Assembly (NCBI RefSeq): GCF_019635465.1
Contig: NZ_JAHBZK010000009.1
Location: 62,001-126,000 of the forward strand
DNA: 64,000 bases
Source of the DNA: Hydrogenophaga sp.
GTDB lineage: Bacteria > Pseudomonadota > Gammaproteobacteria > Burkholderiales > Burkholderiaceae_C
Reading direction: 5' to 3'
Below are positions 1 through 12,579 of the stretch, one piece after another. Both the position numbers and the translations under genes were made by a program. The notes under the pieces were generated by a model. It was not told where the DNA came from. It saw only the letters and a list, made by a program, of their open reading frames with translations, and did not search any database. Positions within the stretch are counted from its first letter, which is position 1, and each line of letters begins with the position of its first letter.

Positions 1-2142
<2,142 letters not shown>

Positions 2143-2156
2143 CCACCTTTTTCACC

Positions 2157-3025
2157 GTGAAACTGCAAGCTCTGCTGGCACAGGCCGAACAGCGCCTGAA
2201 CGCCGCCCCACTGGCCTATGGCCACGGCACCACCAACGCGCACGACGAAGCCGCCTGGCTGGTGCTGTGGCGTCTGGGCATGCCGCTTGACAGCAACCTG
2301 GACGCCGTCGCCCAACAGGACATCGCCGCGCAGGCTGTCGATGCCGTTCTCGCGCTGATCGATCAACGCATCAGCACCCGCCAGCCCGCCGCCTATCTGA
2401 CGCAGCAAGCCTGGCTGCAAGGGGTGCAGTTCCACGTGGACCGGCGCAGCATCGTGCCGCGCAGCTTCATTGCCGAACTCATTGCCGATGGCACGATCGA
2501 CCCCTGGCTGAGCGACGCCACACACCGGGTGCTTGACCTGTGCACCGGCAACGGCAGCCTGGCAGTGCTGGCGGCCATGGCCTGGCCCGAGGTTCAGGTG
2601 TGGGGCGCCGACCTGTCGATTGACGCATTGGCTGTCGCGCGCATCAATGTGGATCAGCACGGCCTGCAGTCGCGCATCACCCTGCTTCAAAGCGACGGCT
2701 TGAGCGCGTGCCCGGGCCCCTGGGACCTGATCCTGTGCAACCCGCCCTACGTCAACGCAGCGAGCATGCGCACGCTGCCCGCCGAGTACCTCGCTGAGCC
2801 CGAGCTGGCGTTGGCGGGCGGCGAAGACGGCATGGACTTCGTGCGCGCGCTGCTGCGTGACGTGCCACCACAACTGAGCGAGAACGGTGTACTGGTGCTG
2901 GAAATCGGCAACGAGCGGGCCCACTTCGAGGCCGCGTTTCCCCACCTTCTACCGATCTGGCTGCCCACCAGCGCGGGCGCTGACCAGGTGCTGCTGCTGA
3001 CGCGCGAACTGCTGGAGCAAGCCCC

Positions 3026-3029
<4 letters not shown>
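2157..3029 (+). CDS. prmB: 50S ribosomal protein L3 N5-glutamine methyltransferase PrmB
   Basis: SAM-dependent methyltransferase of the HemK/PrmC/PrmB group that modifies a glutamine of ribosomal protein L3. I chose the GTG at 2157, giving 290 residues; a longer reading from 2094 would overlap dapE by 49 bases and adds a low-complexity leader. The SAM-binding motif DLCTGNGS is at about 127-134 and the diagnostic NPPY at 195-198. The stretch around SIVPRSFIAEL matches PrmB rather than PrmC. The stop overlaps the next start (ATGA), implying translational coupling with the ABC-F gene. Confidence 0.88.
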
Positions 3030-5011
<1,982 letters not shown>

Positions 5012-5054
5012 CTCCGGCCGCATCCGCTGCCATCGCTGCAGTCGATGGCAGGCC

Positions 5055-5089
5055 AAAGAAAAAGGCCCTGGTCTTTCGACCAGGGCCTT
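5055..5089 (-). terminator. Intrinsic terminator after tRNA-Lys
   Basis: A perfect 12-bp stem (AAGGCCCTGGTC / GACCAGGGCCTT, loop TTTC, 5062-5089) is followed on the minus strand by a TTTTTCTTT tract. It lies just beyond the CCA end of tRNA-Lys. The plus-strand side has no T run, so it mainly serves the minus-strand tRNA, though it may also slow transcripts from the ABC-F gene. Confidence 0.8.
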
Positions 5090-5097
5090 CTTGTTGG

Positions 5098-5173
5098 TGG
5101 TAGGACGTGGCAGGCTCGAACTGCCGACCAACGGATTAAAAGTCCGCTGCTCTACCAACTGAGCTAACGTCCC
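5098..5173 (-). tRNA. tRNA-Lys (anticodon TTT)
   Basis: A 76-nt cloverleaf: acceptor GGGACGT / ACGTCCT, D arm GCTCAGTTGGTAGAGC, anticodon loop CTTTTAA with TTT at 34-36, TPsiC loop GTTCGAGCC, discriminator A and an encoded CCA. The first acceptor pair is G1-U72, a wobble where tRNA-Lys usually has G-C. It stands alone between the ABC-F gene (convergent) and tcdA, with its own terminator. Confidence 0.95.
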
Positions 5174-5211
5174 ACACTCTTCGCAACACGCTGTTCGCTT
5201 GCTGCGAAGCC

Positions 5212-6039
5212 TCAAATTATAGCGTGGTTTTTATCGACTTCAGAAGGGCGATGCAGTTTTTTGCGAAGGCCTTGCGAGGCCACTGCATCCAGCACCCAAC
5301 CGGCTGCGCACAAGCCGAAGGTGGCGGTGACGCTCACCACCGAACCATAGCCATGGCAGTTCAATGAACCATCACCACCGGCGTGGATGGCGCACGATGG
5401 ATCGGGTGGCGCCACCGCCTCTTTGCTGAACACGCACGACACACCCATGCGACCCTGTCGGGGCGCAGCGTGGTGCTTGCGCAGTCGGTACCGGAGTTGG
5501 GCCAGCAAGGGGTCGTGCGTGACATCACCCAGGTCCGCGATCTGCACCTCCTGGGCACGGCGCTTGCCGCCAGCAGCACCAACCGTCACGAAGTGGGTGT
5601 TGCTGTGGATGGCCCACGCCGCCATGGCTGCCTTTGCGCGCACGGCATCGCAGGCATCAATGACCGCATCCGGTGTCTGCCCGCCCAGAAGGCCGGGCCA
5701 GTTGTCGTGATCGACGAAATCGTCGATGGCTTCTAGCTCGATGTCGGGGTGGATGCCCAGAATACGATCGCGCATGGCGTCGACCTTCGCCTGCCCAAGG
5801 GTCATGTCGATCGCGTGCACCTGGCGATTGACGTTGGATTCGGCGATGTGATCCAAGTCGATCAGGGTGAGCCTTTTCACGCCACTGCGGGCCAGCGCCT
5901 CTGCCGCCCACGAGCCCACGCCACCGATACCGACCACCACCACGTGCGCGTCAAAGATGCGCTGCGCACCGTCGACACCGTAGAGCCGTCGCAAGCCGCC
6001 AAAGCGGCGCTCGAAACGATCGGCGTCGAGAGCGGTCAT
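5212..6039 (-). CDS. tcdA: tRNA threonylcarbamoyladenosine dehydratase (TcdA/CsdL)
   Basis: E1-like ThiF-fold enzyme that uses ATP to cyclise t6A37 to ct6A in ANN-decoding tRNAs. From the ATG at 6039 it is 275 residues, the usual length. The N-terminal RFGGLRRLYG, the nucleotide-binding GIGGVGSWAAEALARSG (about 37-53) and LIDLDHIAESNVNRQ are typical of the family. A longer open frame upstream belongs to antisense reading of the neighbouring permease. The start overlaps the stop of the YeeE/YedE gene (ATGA), so the two are translationally coupled. tcdA ends about 40 bp from the acceptor end of tRNA-Lys, itself an ANN-decoding tRNA. Confidence 0.92.
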   Translation of the reverse strand: MTALDADRFERRFGGLRRLYGVDGAQRIFDAHVVVVGIGGVGSWAAEALARSGVKRLTLIDLDHIAESNVNRQVHAIDMTLGQAKVDAMRDRILGIHPDIELEAIDDFVDHDNWPGLLGGQTPDAVIDACDAVRAKAAMAAWAIHSNTHFVTVGAAGGKRRAQEVQIADLGDVTHDPLLAQLRYRLRKHHAAPRQGRMGVSCVFSKEAVAPPDPSCAIHAGGDGSLNCHGYGSVVSVTATFGLCAAGWVLDAVASQGLRKKLHRPSEVDKNHAII

Positions 6040-7154
6040 CCGCCGCGATCCAGCAGCCAGAGCTGAAAACGGAATCCGAGCACGGCACCACCAACAATGC
6101 CGGCGACGGCAATGGCACTGGTGATGCTCAGCGTGGACAAGCCCGACAGGCCTTGCCCCACCGTGCAACCCAGGGCGGTGACACCACCTACCCCCATGCA
6201 CACGGCGCCCACAAGGTGCAGCGCGGTGTCCTGTGTGTCGCGAAACCCTTCCCAACGGAAACTGCGCTCGAAGAGTGCGCAGGCAAGCGAACCCAGCACC
6301 ACGCCCACCACCGTGATCACGCCGAAGGTCACCACCTTGGACACGTCGCTGAAAAAGATCAACCAGTCGAGCACATAGGCCATGGGCGCGGTGAAGGTGA
6401 GCGACTCCATGCGCCCGCTGTTGCTGCCCAGGTAGACGGGCTCCAGGGTCTCCGGGTGCTCGGGCAGGAAACCCAGGTGCCCGCTCACCCACCACATGGC
6501 GGTGATGACCAGACCGATACCAATGCCTGCAAGCAAGTTGTTGCCGGTGCGGAAGTCTGCACTCTTGAGTGCCCAGGCGATCAAGCCCAGACCCACCACC
6601 GCCGCACAGACCAGGCCCACCACGGCGCCGTTCATGCCCGTGCTGGCGGCGATCCACTGCGGCACAGCGGCGCCCGACGGCATGTCAAACGTGACCTTGT
6701 CGACCGTGGCATTTCGGGCCACGGCAAACACGCCACGCAGGGTCATGAAGGCGGCCAAGCCCATGACGACGAACACCACCAGAGACTTGAGACTGCCCGC
6801 GCCGATGCGCACCAGCGTCTTGCTGCCGCAGCCAGAGGCGAGCACCATGCCGAAGCCGAACAAGGCGCCCCCCACCAAGGCGGAGAGCCAGATCACGCGA
6901 GACGAGGTGTAGAGCGATTTGCCGGTGTCGATCGCGCCAAACCAGCCCAGCAGGTAGAAGCCGATGGTCGCCACCCCCACGGCCATGCCCCACATGCGCA
7001 TGCGCGTCCAGTCGCCCATGTTGACGATGTCGCTGATCGCGCCCATGGTGCAGAAATGCGTGCGTTGGGCGATGAAGCCAAACACGATGGACACGGCAAA
7101 GGCCGCCCACAGGACGGTCTGGTTCAGGGATTGCAGGGCGGCGAGGTCTTCCAT
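6036..7154 (-). CDS. YeeE/YedE family sulfur-compound permease (TsuA-like)
   Basis: Polytopic inner-membrane protein with about ten hydrophobic segments. The family includes TsuA, which takes up thiosulfate through conserved cysteines. Cys-containing loop motifs are visible near the N-terminus (HFCTMGAISD), in the middle (LASGCGSKTL) and near the C-terminus (LGCTVGQGLSG), the pattern seen in both halves of the internally duplicated fold. I chose the ATG at 7154 (372 residues); an ATG at 7184 would add ten residues. Substrate is inferred: thiosulfate or another reduced sulfur species. Its stop overlaps tcdA. Confidence 0.82.
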   Translation of the reverse strand: MEDLAALQSLNQTVLWAAFAVSIVFGFIAQRTHFCTMGAISDIVNMGDWTRMRMWGMAVGVATIGFYLLGWFGAIDTGKSLYTSSRVIWLSALVGGALFGFGMVLASGCGSKTLVRIGAGSLKSLVVFVVMGLAAFMTLRGVFAVARNATVDKVTFDMPSGAAVPQWIAASTGMNGAVVGLVCAAVVGLGLIAWALKSADFRTGNNLLAGIGIGLVITAMWWVSGHLGFLPEHPETLEPVYLGSNSGRMESLTFTAPMAYVLDWLIFFSDVSKVVTFGVITVVGVVLGSLACALFERSFRWEGFRDTQDTALHLVGAVCMGVGGVTALGCTVGQGLSGLSTLSITSAIAVAGIVGGAVLGFRFQLWLLDRGG

Positions 7155-7218
7155 AGGGCCGCGATTGTAGGTGCGGCCCGCCAAGCCCCGCCACCGGAGG
7201 GGTTGGCCCGGGAGCGCG

Positions 7219-8004
7219 TCAGCGAAGGCGCGTCAGGCGTTCCTTGGCGGCGGCGGCGGCCTCGCTCTTCGGGTACTGCTTGACCAGGTCGTCGAGCGTG
7301 CGCTTGGCGCCCTTGGTGTCCTTGAGTTCGACCTGGCTGTTGGCAATGGCCAGCATGGCCTCGGACGCCCGTGGGTGGTCGGGGAACTCCCGCACCATGC
7401 GCTGATGGGTTTCCACCGCCTCCTTGTAGGCGCGCGACGCGTATTGCGAGTTGCCCAGCCAGTACAGCGCCACCGGGGTGTAGCCGCTCGATGGGTAGCG
7501 TCGCAGGAACGCCGTGAACGCTGTCGTGGCAGCCGGAAATTCCGAGCGGCGCAGCGTGGCCATGGCGGCTTCGTACTCCGCCTTCTCGGCCGGCTGGACC
7601 TCGAAACTGCGTCCGTCGAGCTCGACTTTCACCGGTTCGAACTGACGCAGGCGCTCATCAACGCCAGCCTGAACATCTTTCTGCGCGCGTTGCAGCTCGG
7701 ACAGCTCGCGGGCCAGCTGTTCGTTCTGCCCGCGCAGTCGCGCGATCTCGCCACGCAGCTGCTCAATCTGGTTGGCCAGGTCGAGCAGGCTGCGCTTGAT
7801 GCCGGCTTCGTTCTCACGCGATTGCAGCGCGGCCGCGTCTGCCGCCGTGCGATTGGCCTCCACCTGCTTGCGCAGATCAACGATGGCCTGACGGGCTTCG
7901 TCGTCGCCGAACAGCGCCATCGCCGGCGAGCTGGCCATCAGCGCAGCCGCCGCCAGCGGAACCACGGCGGCGACGCGCCATTGGATGCGAGCCATGCCTG
8001 CCAT
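7219..8004 (-). CDS. cpoB: Cell division coordinator CpoB (YbgF)
   Basis: Periplasmic protein that links Tol-Pal outer-membrane constriction to PBP1B peptidoglycan synthesis. A signal peptide (about 1-30, ending SSPAMA) is followed by a trimerising coiled coil rich in Glu/Gln/Arg/Leu (about 40-115) and C-terminal TPR repeats (about 140-255), the standard domain order. The ATG at 8004 gives 261 residues and overlaps the pal stop by one base (TGATG); a TTG three bases upstream or an ATG at 7995 are alternatives. It is last in tolB-pal-cpoB. Confidence 0.9.
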   Translation of the reverse strand: MAGMARIQWRVAAVVPLAAAALMASSPAMALFGDDEARQAIVDLRKQVEANRTAADAAALQSRENEAGIKRSLLDLANQIEQLRGEIARLRGQNEQLARELSELQRAQKDVQAGVDERLRQFEPVKVELDGRSFEVQPAEKAEYEAAMATLRRSEFPAATTAFTAFLRRYPSSGYTPVALYWLGNSQYASRAYKEAVETHQRMVREFPDHPRASEAMLAIANSQVELKDTKGAKRTLDDLVKQYPKSEAAAAAKERLTRLR

Positions 8005-8561
8005 CAACGGTAGGTGATCTCGACGCGGCGGTTCTTGGACCAGGCCGATTCGTCAAAACCCACCACGGCAGGCTTTTCTTCACCGAAGCTCACAGCCTCC
8101 ATCTGGCCGTCTTGAACGCCCAGCAGCGACATGGCGCGGCGCACGGCCTCGGCACGCTTTTGGCCCAGGGCCAGGTTGTATTCGCGCCCGCCACGCTCGT
8201 CGGTGTGGCCTTCGAGCTGCACGCGCACCGCACGGTTGGCATTGAGGTAGCGCGCATTGGCCTCGAGCAGCGCAGCGAACTCCGGTTTGATCTCGAAGCT
8301 GTCGTAGTCGAAATAGACCACGCGCTGCATCGAAGCGGGCTGGTCGCCACCGTTGGAGGGCACCTGCACGCCGGTCACGCCGCGCTGATCGACGCCGCTG
8401 CCCTGCCCGCCCGCGCCGGCACCGCCGGCGGCCGTTCCAGAGCGGTCTTCAACCGGCGGTTGATCCAGGCGCACGTTGGAGCCGCAGGCCACCAGGGCCA
8501 GCGATGCGACGAGAGCGGCCAGCAGACCGCGAGAGCGACGGGTGTTGAGGACTTGGAACAT
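8004..8561 (-). CDS. pal: Peptidoglycan-associated lipoprotein Pal
   Basis: Outer-membrane lipoprotein whose OmpA-like domain binds peptidoglycan and TolB, holding the outer membrane to the wall during division. The ATG at 8561 gives 185 residues. The signal peptide ends in a lipobox (LVAC, acylated Cys at about 26), then a Gly/Ala-rich linker, then the OmpA-C domain with VYFDYDSFEIKP and the peptidoglycan-binding GHTDERGGREYNLALGQKRA. It is 38 bp downstream of tolB and coupled to cpoB by a one-base overlap. Confidence 0.95.
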   Translation of the reverse strand: MFQVLNTRRSRGLLAALVASLALVACGSNVRLDQPPVEDRSGTAAGGAGAGGQGSGVDQRGVTGVQVPSNGGDQPASMQRVVYFDYDSFEIKPEFAALLEANARYLNANRAVRVQLEGHTDERGGREYNLALGQKRAEAVRRAMSLLGVQDGQMEAVSFGEEKPAVVGFDESAWSKNRRVEITYR

Positions 8562-8599
8562 GGTGGTGCCTGTGGTGGGTTGGAGTGATGGAAAACGGA

Positions 8600-9916
8600 T
8601 CAGCGCAGGAACGGGCCCCATTCGGGCTCGCGGATGTCGCCCTGGGCACCCGCCAGGCGGGTCTTGATGCGACCGTCGACCGTGGTCGTCATCAGGGCTT
8701 CGGCACCCTTGTCGCGGGTGGCGTAGATGATCATCCTGCCGTTGGGTGCAAAGCTCGGGCTTTCGTCGCTGGTGGTGTCGGTGAGAGCGGTCACGGTGCC
8801 GGTGGCCAGTTCCATCACGTGCAAGCGGAAGGCGCCATTGACACGCGAGACATAGGCCAGCAAGCGACCGTCGGGGCTGACCGATGGCGAGATGTTGTAG
8901 TTGCCGCTGAAGGTGACACGCTGCGCGCCACCGCCCTGGGCCGGCATGCGGTAGATCTGGGGCGAACCACCCCGGTCGCTCACAAAGTAGATCTGCTGCC
9001 CATCCGGGCTGAACACCGGCTCGGTGTCGATGCTCGCGCTTTGCGACAAACGCCGAGGTGCGCCACCGCCCGCGTCAACCGCGTACAGCTGCGCGTTGCC
9101 CGAAATCGACAGCGTGGCGACGATGGTCTTGCCGTCGGGTGACCAGGCCGGGGCGCTGTTGGAGCCACGGAAGTCGGCCAGCAGGCGGCGCTTGCCGGTC
9201 GCCACTTCGTGGGTGTAGATCACCGGCTTTCGCGCCTCGAAGGACACATAGGCCAGCACACCGCCGTTGGGCGCCCAGCTCGGCGAGATGATGGGCTCGT
9301 TGCTGGCAAGGGCGGCCCGGGCGTTTTCGCCATCGGCATCGGCTACCCACAGGGTGTGGCGATTGCCGGCCTTGGTCACATAGGCGATGCGGGTGGAGAA
9401 CACGCCTTTCTCGCCGGTGAGCTTCTCGTAGACGAAGTCGGCGATGCGGTGTGCCGCCAGACGCAGGTCGGTGGCTGCCACCGGGTAGCTCAGGCCGCCC
9501 AGGTCCTGAGTGCGAACCACGTCCCACAAGCGGAAGCGGACATCAAAACGCCCGTCGGCCAGGCGCGTGACGCTGCCCGTGACCAGGGAGTCCGCACCAC
9601 GTTCGCGCCACGGCGCGAGGTCGGGGCGGGAGGTTTCGTCGAGCGCACCGTTGAGGGGTGGCACGAACACGAACTGGCCGGAGCGCTCAAGGTCGGCGCG
9701 CACGATGGCAGCGATGTTCTCGCTGACGGCGTCGTTGCCTTTGAAGCTGACGGCCGAAAAAGGGAAGCGCGTGAGACCCACGCCGGCCACTTCGACACGG
9801 AACTGGGCAAGCGCCTGGCTGGCGGGCAGGCCGAGCAGCGCTGCGCCGGACATGAGCCCAAGTGCATGCCGGCGCGGCATCCCTGGCTGGGGATGAAGAC
9901 GGGTCGGTTCGATCAT
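8600..9916 (-). CDS. tolB: Tol-Pal system protein TolB
   Basis: Periplasmic beta-propeller that exchanges between Pal and the TolA-driven machinery. From the ATG at 9916 it has 438 residues, near the usual 430. The leader contains MPRRHALGLMSG and ends ASQALA, a possible twin-arginine-like signal. An N-terminal alpha/beta domain (about 40-180) precedes repeated PD40/WD-type blades with SPDGxxI motifs (for example AWSPDGKTI, FSPDGQQIYF, SVSPDGRLLAY). Unlike many proteobacteria, tolQ, tolR and tolA are not adjacent; the gene is divergent from msbA. Confidence 0.95.
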   Translation of the reverse strand: MIEPTRLHPQPGMPRRHALGLMSGAALLGLPASQALAQFRVEVAGVGLTRFPFSAVSFKGNDAVSENIAAIVRADLERSGQFVFVPPLNGALDETSRPDLAPWRERGADSLVTGSVTRLADGRFDVRFRLWDVVRTQDLGGLSYPVAATDLRLAAHRIADFVYEKLTGEKGVFSTRIAYVTKAGNRHTLWVADADGENARAALASNEPIISPSWAPNGGVLAYVSFEARKPVIYTHEVATGKRRLLADFRGSNSAPAWSPDGKTIVATLSISGNAQLYAVDAGGGAPRRLSQSASIDTEPVFSPDGQQIYFVSDRGGSPQIYRMPAQGGGAQRVTFSGNYNISPSVSPDGRLLAYVSRVNGAFRLHVMELATGTVTALTDTTSDESPSFAPNGRMIIYATRDKGAEALMTTTVDGRIKTRLAGAQGDIREPEWGPFLR

Positions 9917-10096
9917 GGTGTTGGGAAGGGTGGGCAGTGCGGGGCGTACAGCCCGGTGCCCTGGCGAAGACCGGTCGATAATACCGGACACTCGTCAGAG
10001 AGCCGTGACAAGATGTGAGCCGCGGGCCTTGGCTGACCGCACCTTGCCGCATTGGTTCCCAGGCCCTCCACCCGATTCGCCCAGGCCCGCCCACCG

Positions 10097-11947
10097 TTGA
10101 CATCGCCCACTTCGCCCACCGACGCAACGTCCGCACCGCTCTCCGGCACCCTGTCGCAGCGGCTGTGGCGTCTATGGCCCTACTTCCGCAGTGCGCGCAG
10201 CGGCATCGCCGTGGCGGTGGTCGCTACCATTGTGGGCGCCATCACCGAGCCCCTGATCCCCGCCCTGCTCAAGGCGCTGCTCGACGACGGCTTCAACAAG
10301 GGGAAAGTGGCGCTGTGGATGGTGCCAGTGGCGTTCATGGGTCTGTTCGGCATACGCGGCATGGCCTCTTTTGCGGCCCAGTACGCCCTGGCCTACACGG
10401 CCAACGCCGGCATGCTCAACCTGCGCCGCGCGATGTTTGCCAAGCTCACCGCCGCGCAGCTCAGCCTGTTCAGCCGCCAAAGTGCCAGCAAGCTGTCGAA
10501 CACACTGGTGTATGAGGTGCAGACCGGCTCGCAGATGCTGGTGTCGTCGTTTCTGACGTTGGCGCGCGACAGCATGACGCTGGTGGCCTTGATGGGCTAC
10601 CTGATGTATCTCAACTGGAAGCTCACGCTGATCGTGGTCGCCGTGTTCCCGGGTCTGGCGTGGATCATGCGGGTGCTGTCCAAGCGCCTGTACAAGCTCA
10701 CCCGCGCCAGCCAGCAGGCCACCGACGAGCTGGCGTACGTGGTGGAAGAAAACGCACTCGCCCACCGCATGGTGCGACTGCACGGCGCACAGCAGCGCCA
10801 GAGCGAGCGCTTCGATGGCTTGAGCGTGGCGCTGCGCAAGCTGGCGCTCAAGAGCACGATCGCCATGGCCGCCATGACGCCGTTCACCCAGCTGCTGGCA
10901 TCGGCGGCGTTGTCGGCGGTGGTCGCCGTCGCGCTGTGGCAAAGCACCACCACGGGCGTGACTGTGGGCAACTTCGTGGCCTTCGTCACCGCCATGCTCA
11001 TGCTGATTGCGCCCATCCGGCACCTGGCCGAAATCGCTTCGCCGATCACCCGCGGCCTGGCGGCGCTGGAGCGTGGGTTGGAGCTGATCGAACAAACGCA
11101 GGAGCAAAGCGGCGGCACCCACCGCAGCGAGCGCGCCCGGGGCGAGCTGGCCTGGCAGGGCGTCTGGGTGCGATACCCGCCCAAGTCGGACGACCTCGGC
11201 GCCCATGAAGCCGGCATTGCGCTGCGCGGCATCGAACTGGCCATTCATCCGGGCGAGGTGGTGGCTTTTGTGGGGCCCTCGGGCTCGGGCAAGACCACGT
11301 TGGTCAACCTGCTGCCGCGTTTCGTGGAGATCGAACGTGGCGCCGTCACGCTCGACGGTGTGGCGCTGACCGACTGGGACCTGGCCAGCCTGCGACGCCA
11401 GTTCGCGATGGTCAGTCAGGATGTGGTGATGCTCAACGACACGCTGGCCGCCAGCGTGGCGCTGGGCGACGCCGACGACGCGATCGACGAGCCACGCGTG
11501 CGCGCAGCACTCGAATCGGCCAACCTGGGCGAACTCATCCAGCGCCTGCCGCAGGGCATGCACACCAATGTGGGCCACAACGCGGCCGAGCTCTCGGGCG
11601 GGCAGCGCCAGCGGCTGGCCATTGCGCGCGCCATCTACAAGGACGCGCCCATCCTCATCCTCGACGAGGCCACCTCGGCACTGGACAACGAGTCCGAGCG
11701 GCTGGTGCAGGACGCCCTGGCGCGCCTCATGAAGGGCCGCACGACCCTCGTGATTGCGCACCGGCTGTCCACCATCGAGCATGCCGACCGGGTGATCGTG
11801 CTCGTCGATGGCCGCATCGTCGAACAGGGCAACCACGCCAGCCTGCTGGCCAGCGACGGTGTCTATGCACGCTTGCACGCGCAAGGTCTGGGCTCGACAC
11901 CGCAGGCCGACGAAACCGCCACCGAGCCCCGGGTCGATCGGGATTGA
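10097..11947 (+). CDS. msbA: Lipid A export ATP-binding/permease protein MsbA
   Basis: Homodimeric ABC exporter that flips lipid A-core across the inner membrane. Six transmembrane segments occupy about residues 15-310, followed by the nucleotide-binding domain with Walker A GPSGSGKTT, Q-loop MVSQDVV, signature LSGGQRQRLAIARA, Walker B ILILDEATSALD and H-loop IAHRLSTI. The start is uncertain: no ATG precedes the first helix in frame, and both TTG 10097 (616 residues) and TTG 10052 (631) are possible; neither has a clear Shine-Dalgarno. The gene is divergent from tolB, consistent with envelope function on both sides. Confidence 0.9.
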   Translation: MTSPTSPTDATSAPLSGTLSQRLWRLWPYFRSARSGIAVAVVATIVGAITEPLIPALLKALLDDGFNKGKVALWMVPVAFMGLFGIRGMASFAAQYALAYTANAGMLNLRRAMFAKLTAAQLSLFSRQSASKLSNTLVYEVQTGSQMLVSSFLTLARDSMTLVALMGYLMYLNWKLTLIVVAVFPGLAWIMRVLSKRLYKLTRASQQATDELAYVVEENALAHRMVRLHGAQQRQSERFDGLSVALRKLALKSTIAMAAMTPFTQLLASAALSAVVAVALWQSTTTGVTVGNFVAFVTAMLMLIAPIRHLAEIASPITRGLAALERGLELIEQTQEQSGGTHRSERARGELAWQGVWVRYPPKSDDLGAHEAGIALRGIELAIHPGEVVAFVGPSGSGKTTLVNLLPRFVEIERGAVTLDGVALTDWDLASLRRQFAMVSQDVVMLNDTLAASVALGDADDAIDEPRVRAALESANLGELIQRLPQGMHTNVGHNAAELSGGQRQRLAIARAIYKDAPILILDEATSALDNESERLVQDALARLMKGRTTLVIAHRLSTIEHADRVIVLVDGRIVEQGNHASLLASDGVYARLHAQGLGSTPQADETATEPRVDRD

Positions 11948-12007
11948 GCACCGGCCGGCGCCGGTGTACAAAACCGTCGCACCCTCGCCAGGCCCAGGAG
12001 CCCCCGG

Positions 12008-12535
12008 ATGAAGACCCTGACCGATCAGCTCAGCCAGTACGCGGCCTACCACCGCGACCGCCGCAACATCGCCACCCACTTTGTCGGCATTCCACTGATC
12101 GTGATGGCCGTGGCCGTGTTGCTGGCTCGACCCCAGCTGGCCCAATGGGGTGGCATGACCCTCTCACCCGCCACTCTGGTCACGCTTGCCACGGTGCTCT
12201 ACTACCTGCGTCTGGATCGCCCGCTCGGTGTGGCCATGGCAGGACTGATGGGCCTCAACCTCTGGTTCGCGCAGACCGTGGCAGGCCAGGCAACCAGCCT
12301 CTGGCTCGCGGTCGGCATCGGCCTGTTCGTGGTCGGCTGGGTGATTCAGTTCATTGGCCACTACTGGGAGGGCCGCAAGCCGGCCTTCGTGGACGACATT
12401 GTGGGCCTCATCATCGGCCCGCTGTTCGTGGTGGCGGAGGCCGGCTTTCTGCTGGGTCTGCGCCCCGAACTGCAGCGCGACATCGAAGCCCGCGTCGGAC
12501 CGGTGCGCGCTGCCACGCCTGCCCGGGCCGCCTGA
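12008..12535 (+). CDS. Mpo1-like (DUF962) integral membrane protein
   Basis: Member of the YGL010w/Mpo1 family, whose yeast founder is an Fe-dependent dioxygenase in alpha-oxidation of 2-hydroxy fatty acids; the bacterial role is not established. The 175 residues contain the conserved N-terminal YHRDRRNIATHFVGIP, with candidate metal-binding His residues, a second conserved block WVIQFIGHYWEGRKPAF, and about four hydrophobic segments. It starts 60 bp after msbA with an AGGAG box before the ATG. Co-transcription with msbA is plausible and would hint at a lipid role, but that is inference. Confidence 0.8.
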   Translation: MKTLTDQLSQYAAYHRDRRNIATHFVGIPLIVMAVAVLLARPQLAQWGGMTLSPATLVTLATVLYYLRLDRPLGVAMAGLMGLNLWFAQTVAGQATSLWLAVGIGLFVVGWVIQFIGHYWEGRKPAFVDDIVGLIIGPLFVVAEAGFLLGLRPELQRDIEARVGPVRAATPARAA

Positions 12536-12579
12536 TCCCGCGTCAGGCCGTTCGCCACGACTGGCGCGCGGCGGTCAAG

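Noticed and set aside
5212-6657. Extended 481-codon version of tcdA
   Set aside because: The N-terminal half is out of frame with the overlapping permease and unrelated to ThiF proteins; the ATG at 6039 gives the normal length.
10172-12145. 657-codon open frame antisense to msbA
   Set aside because: Antisense shadow; covers the conserved msbA reading frame and has no family features.
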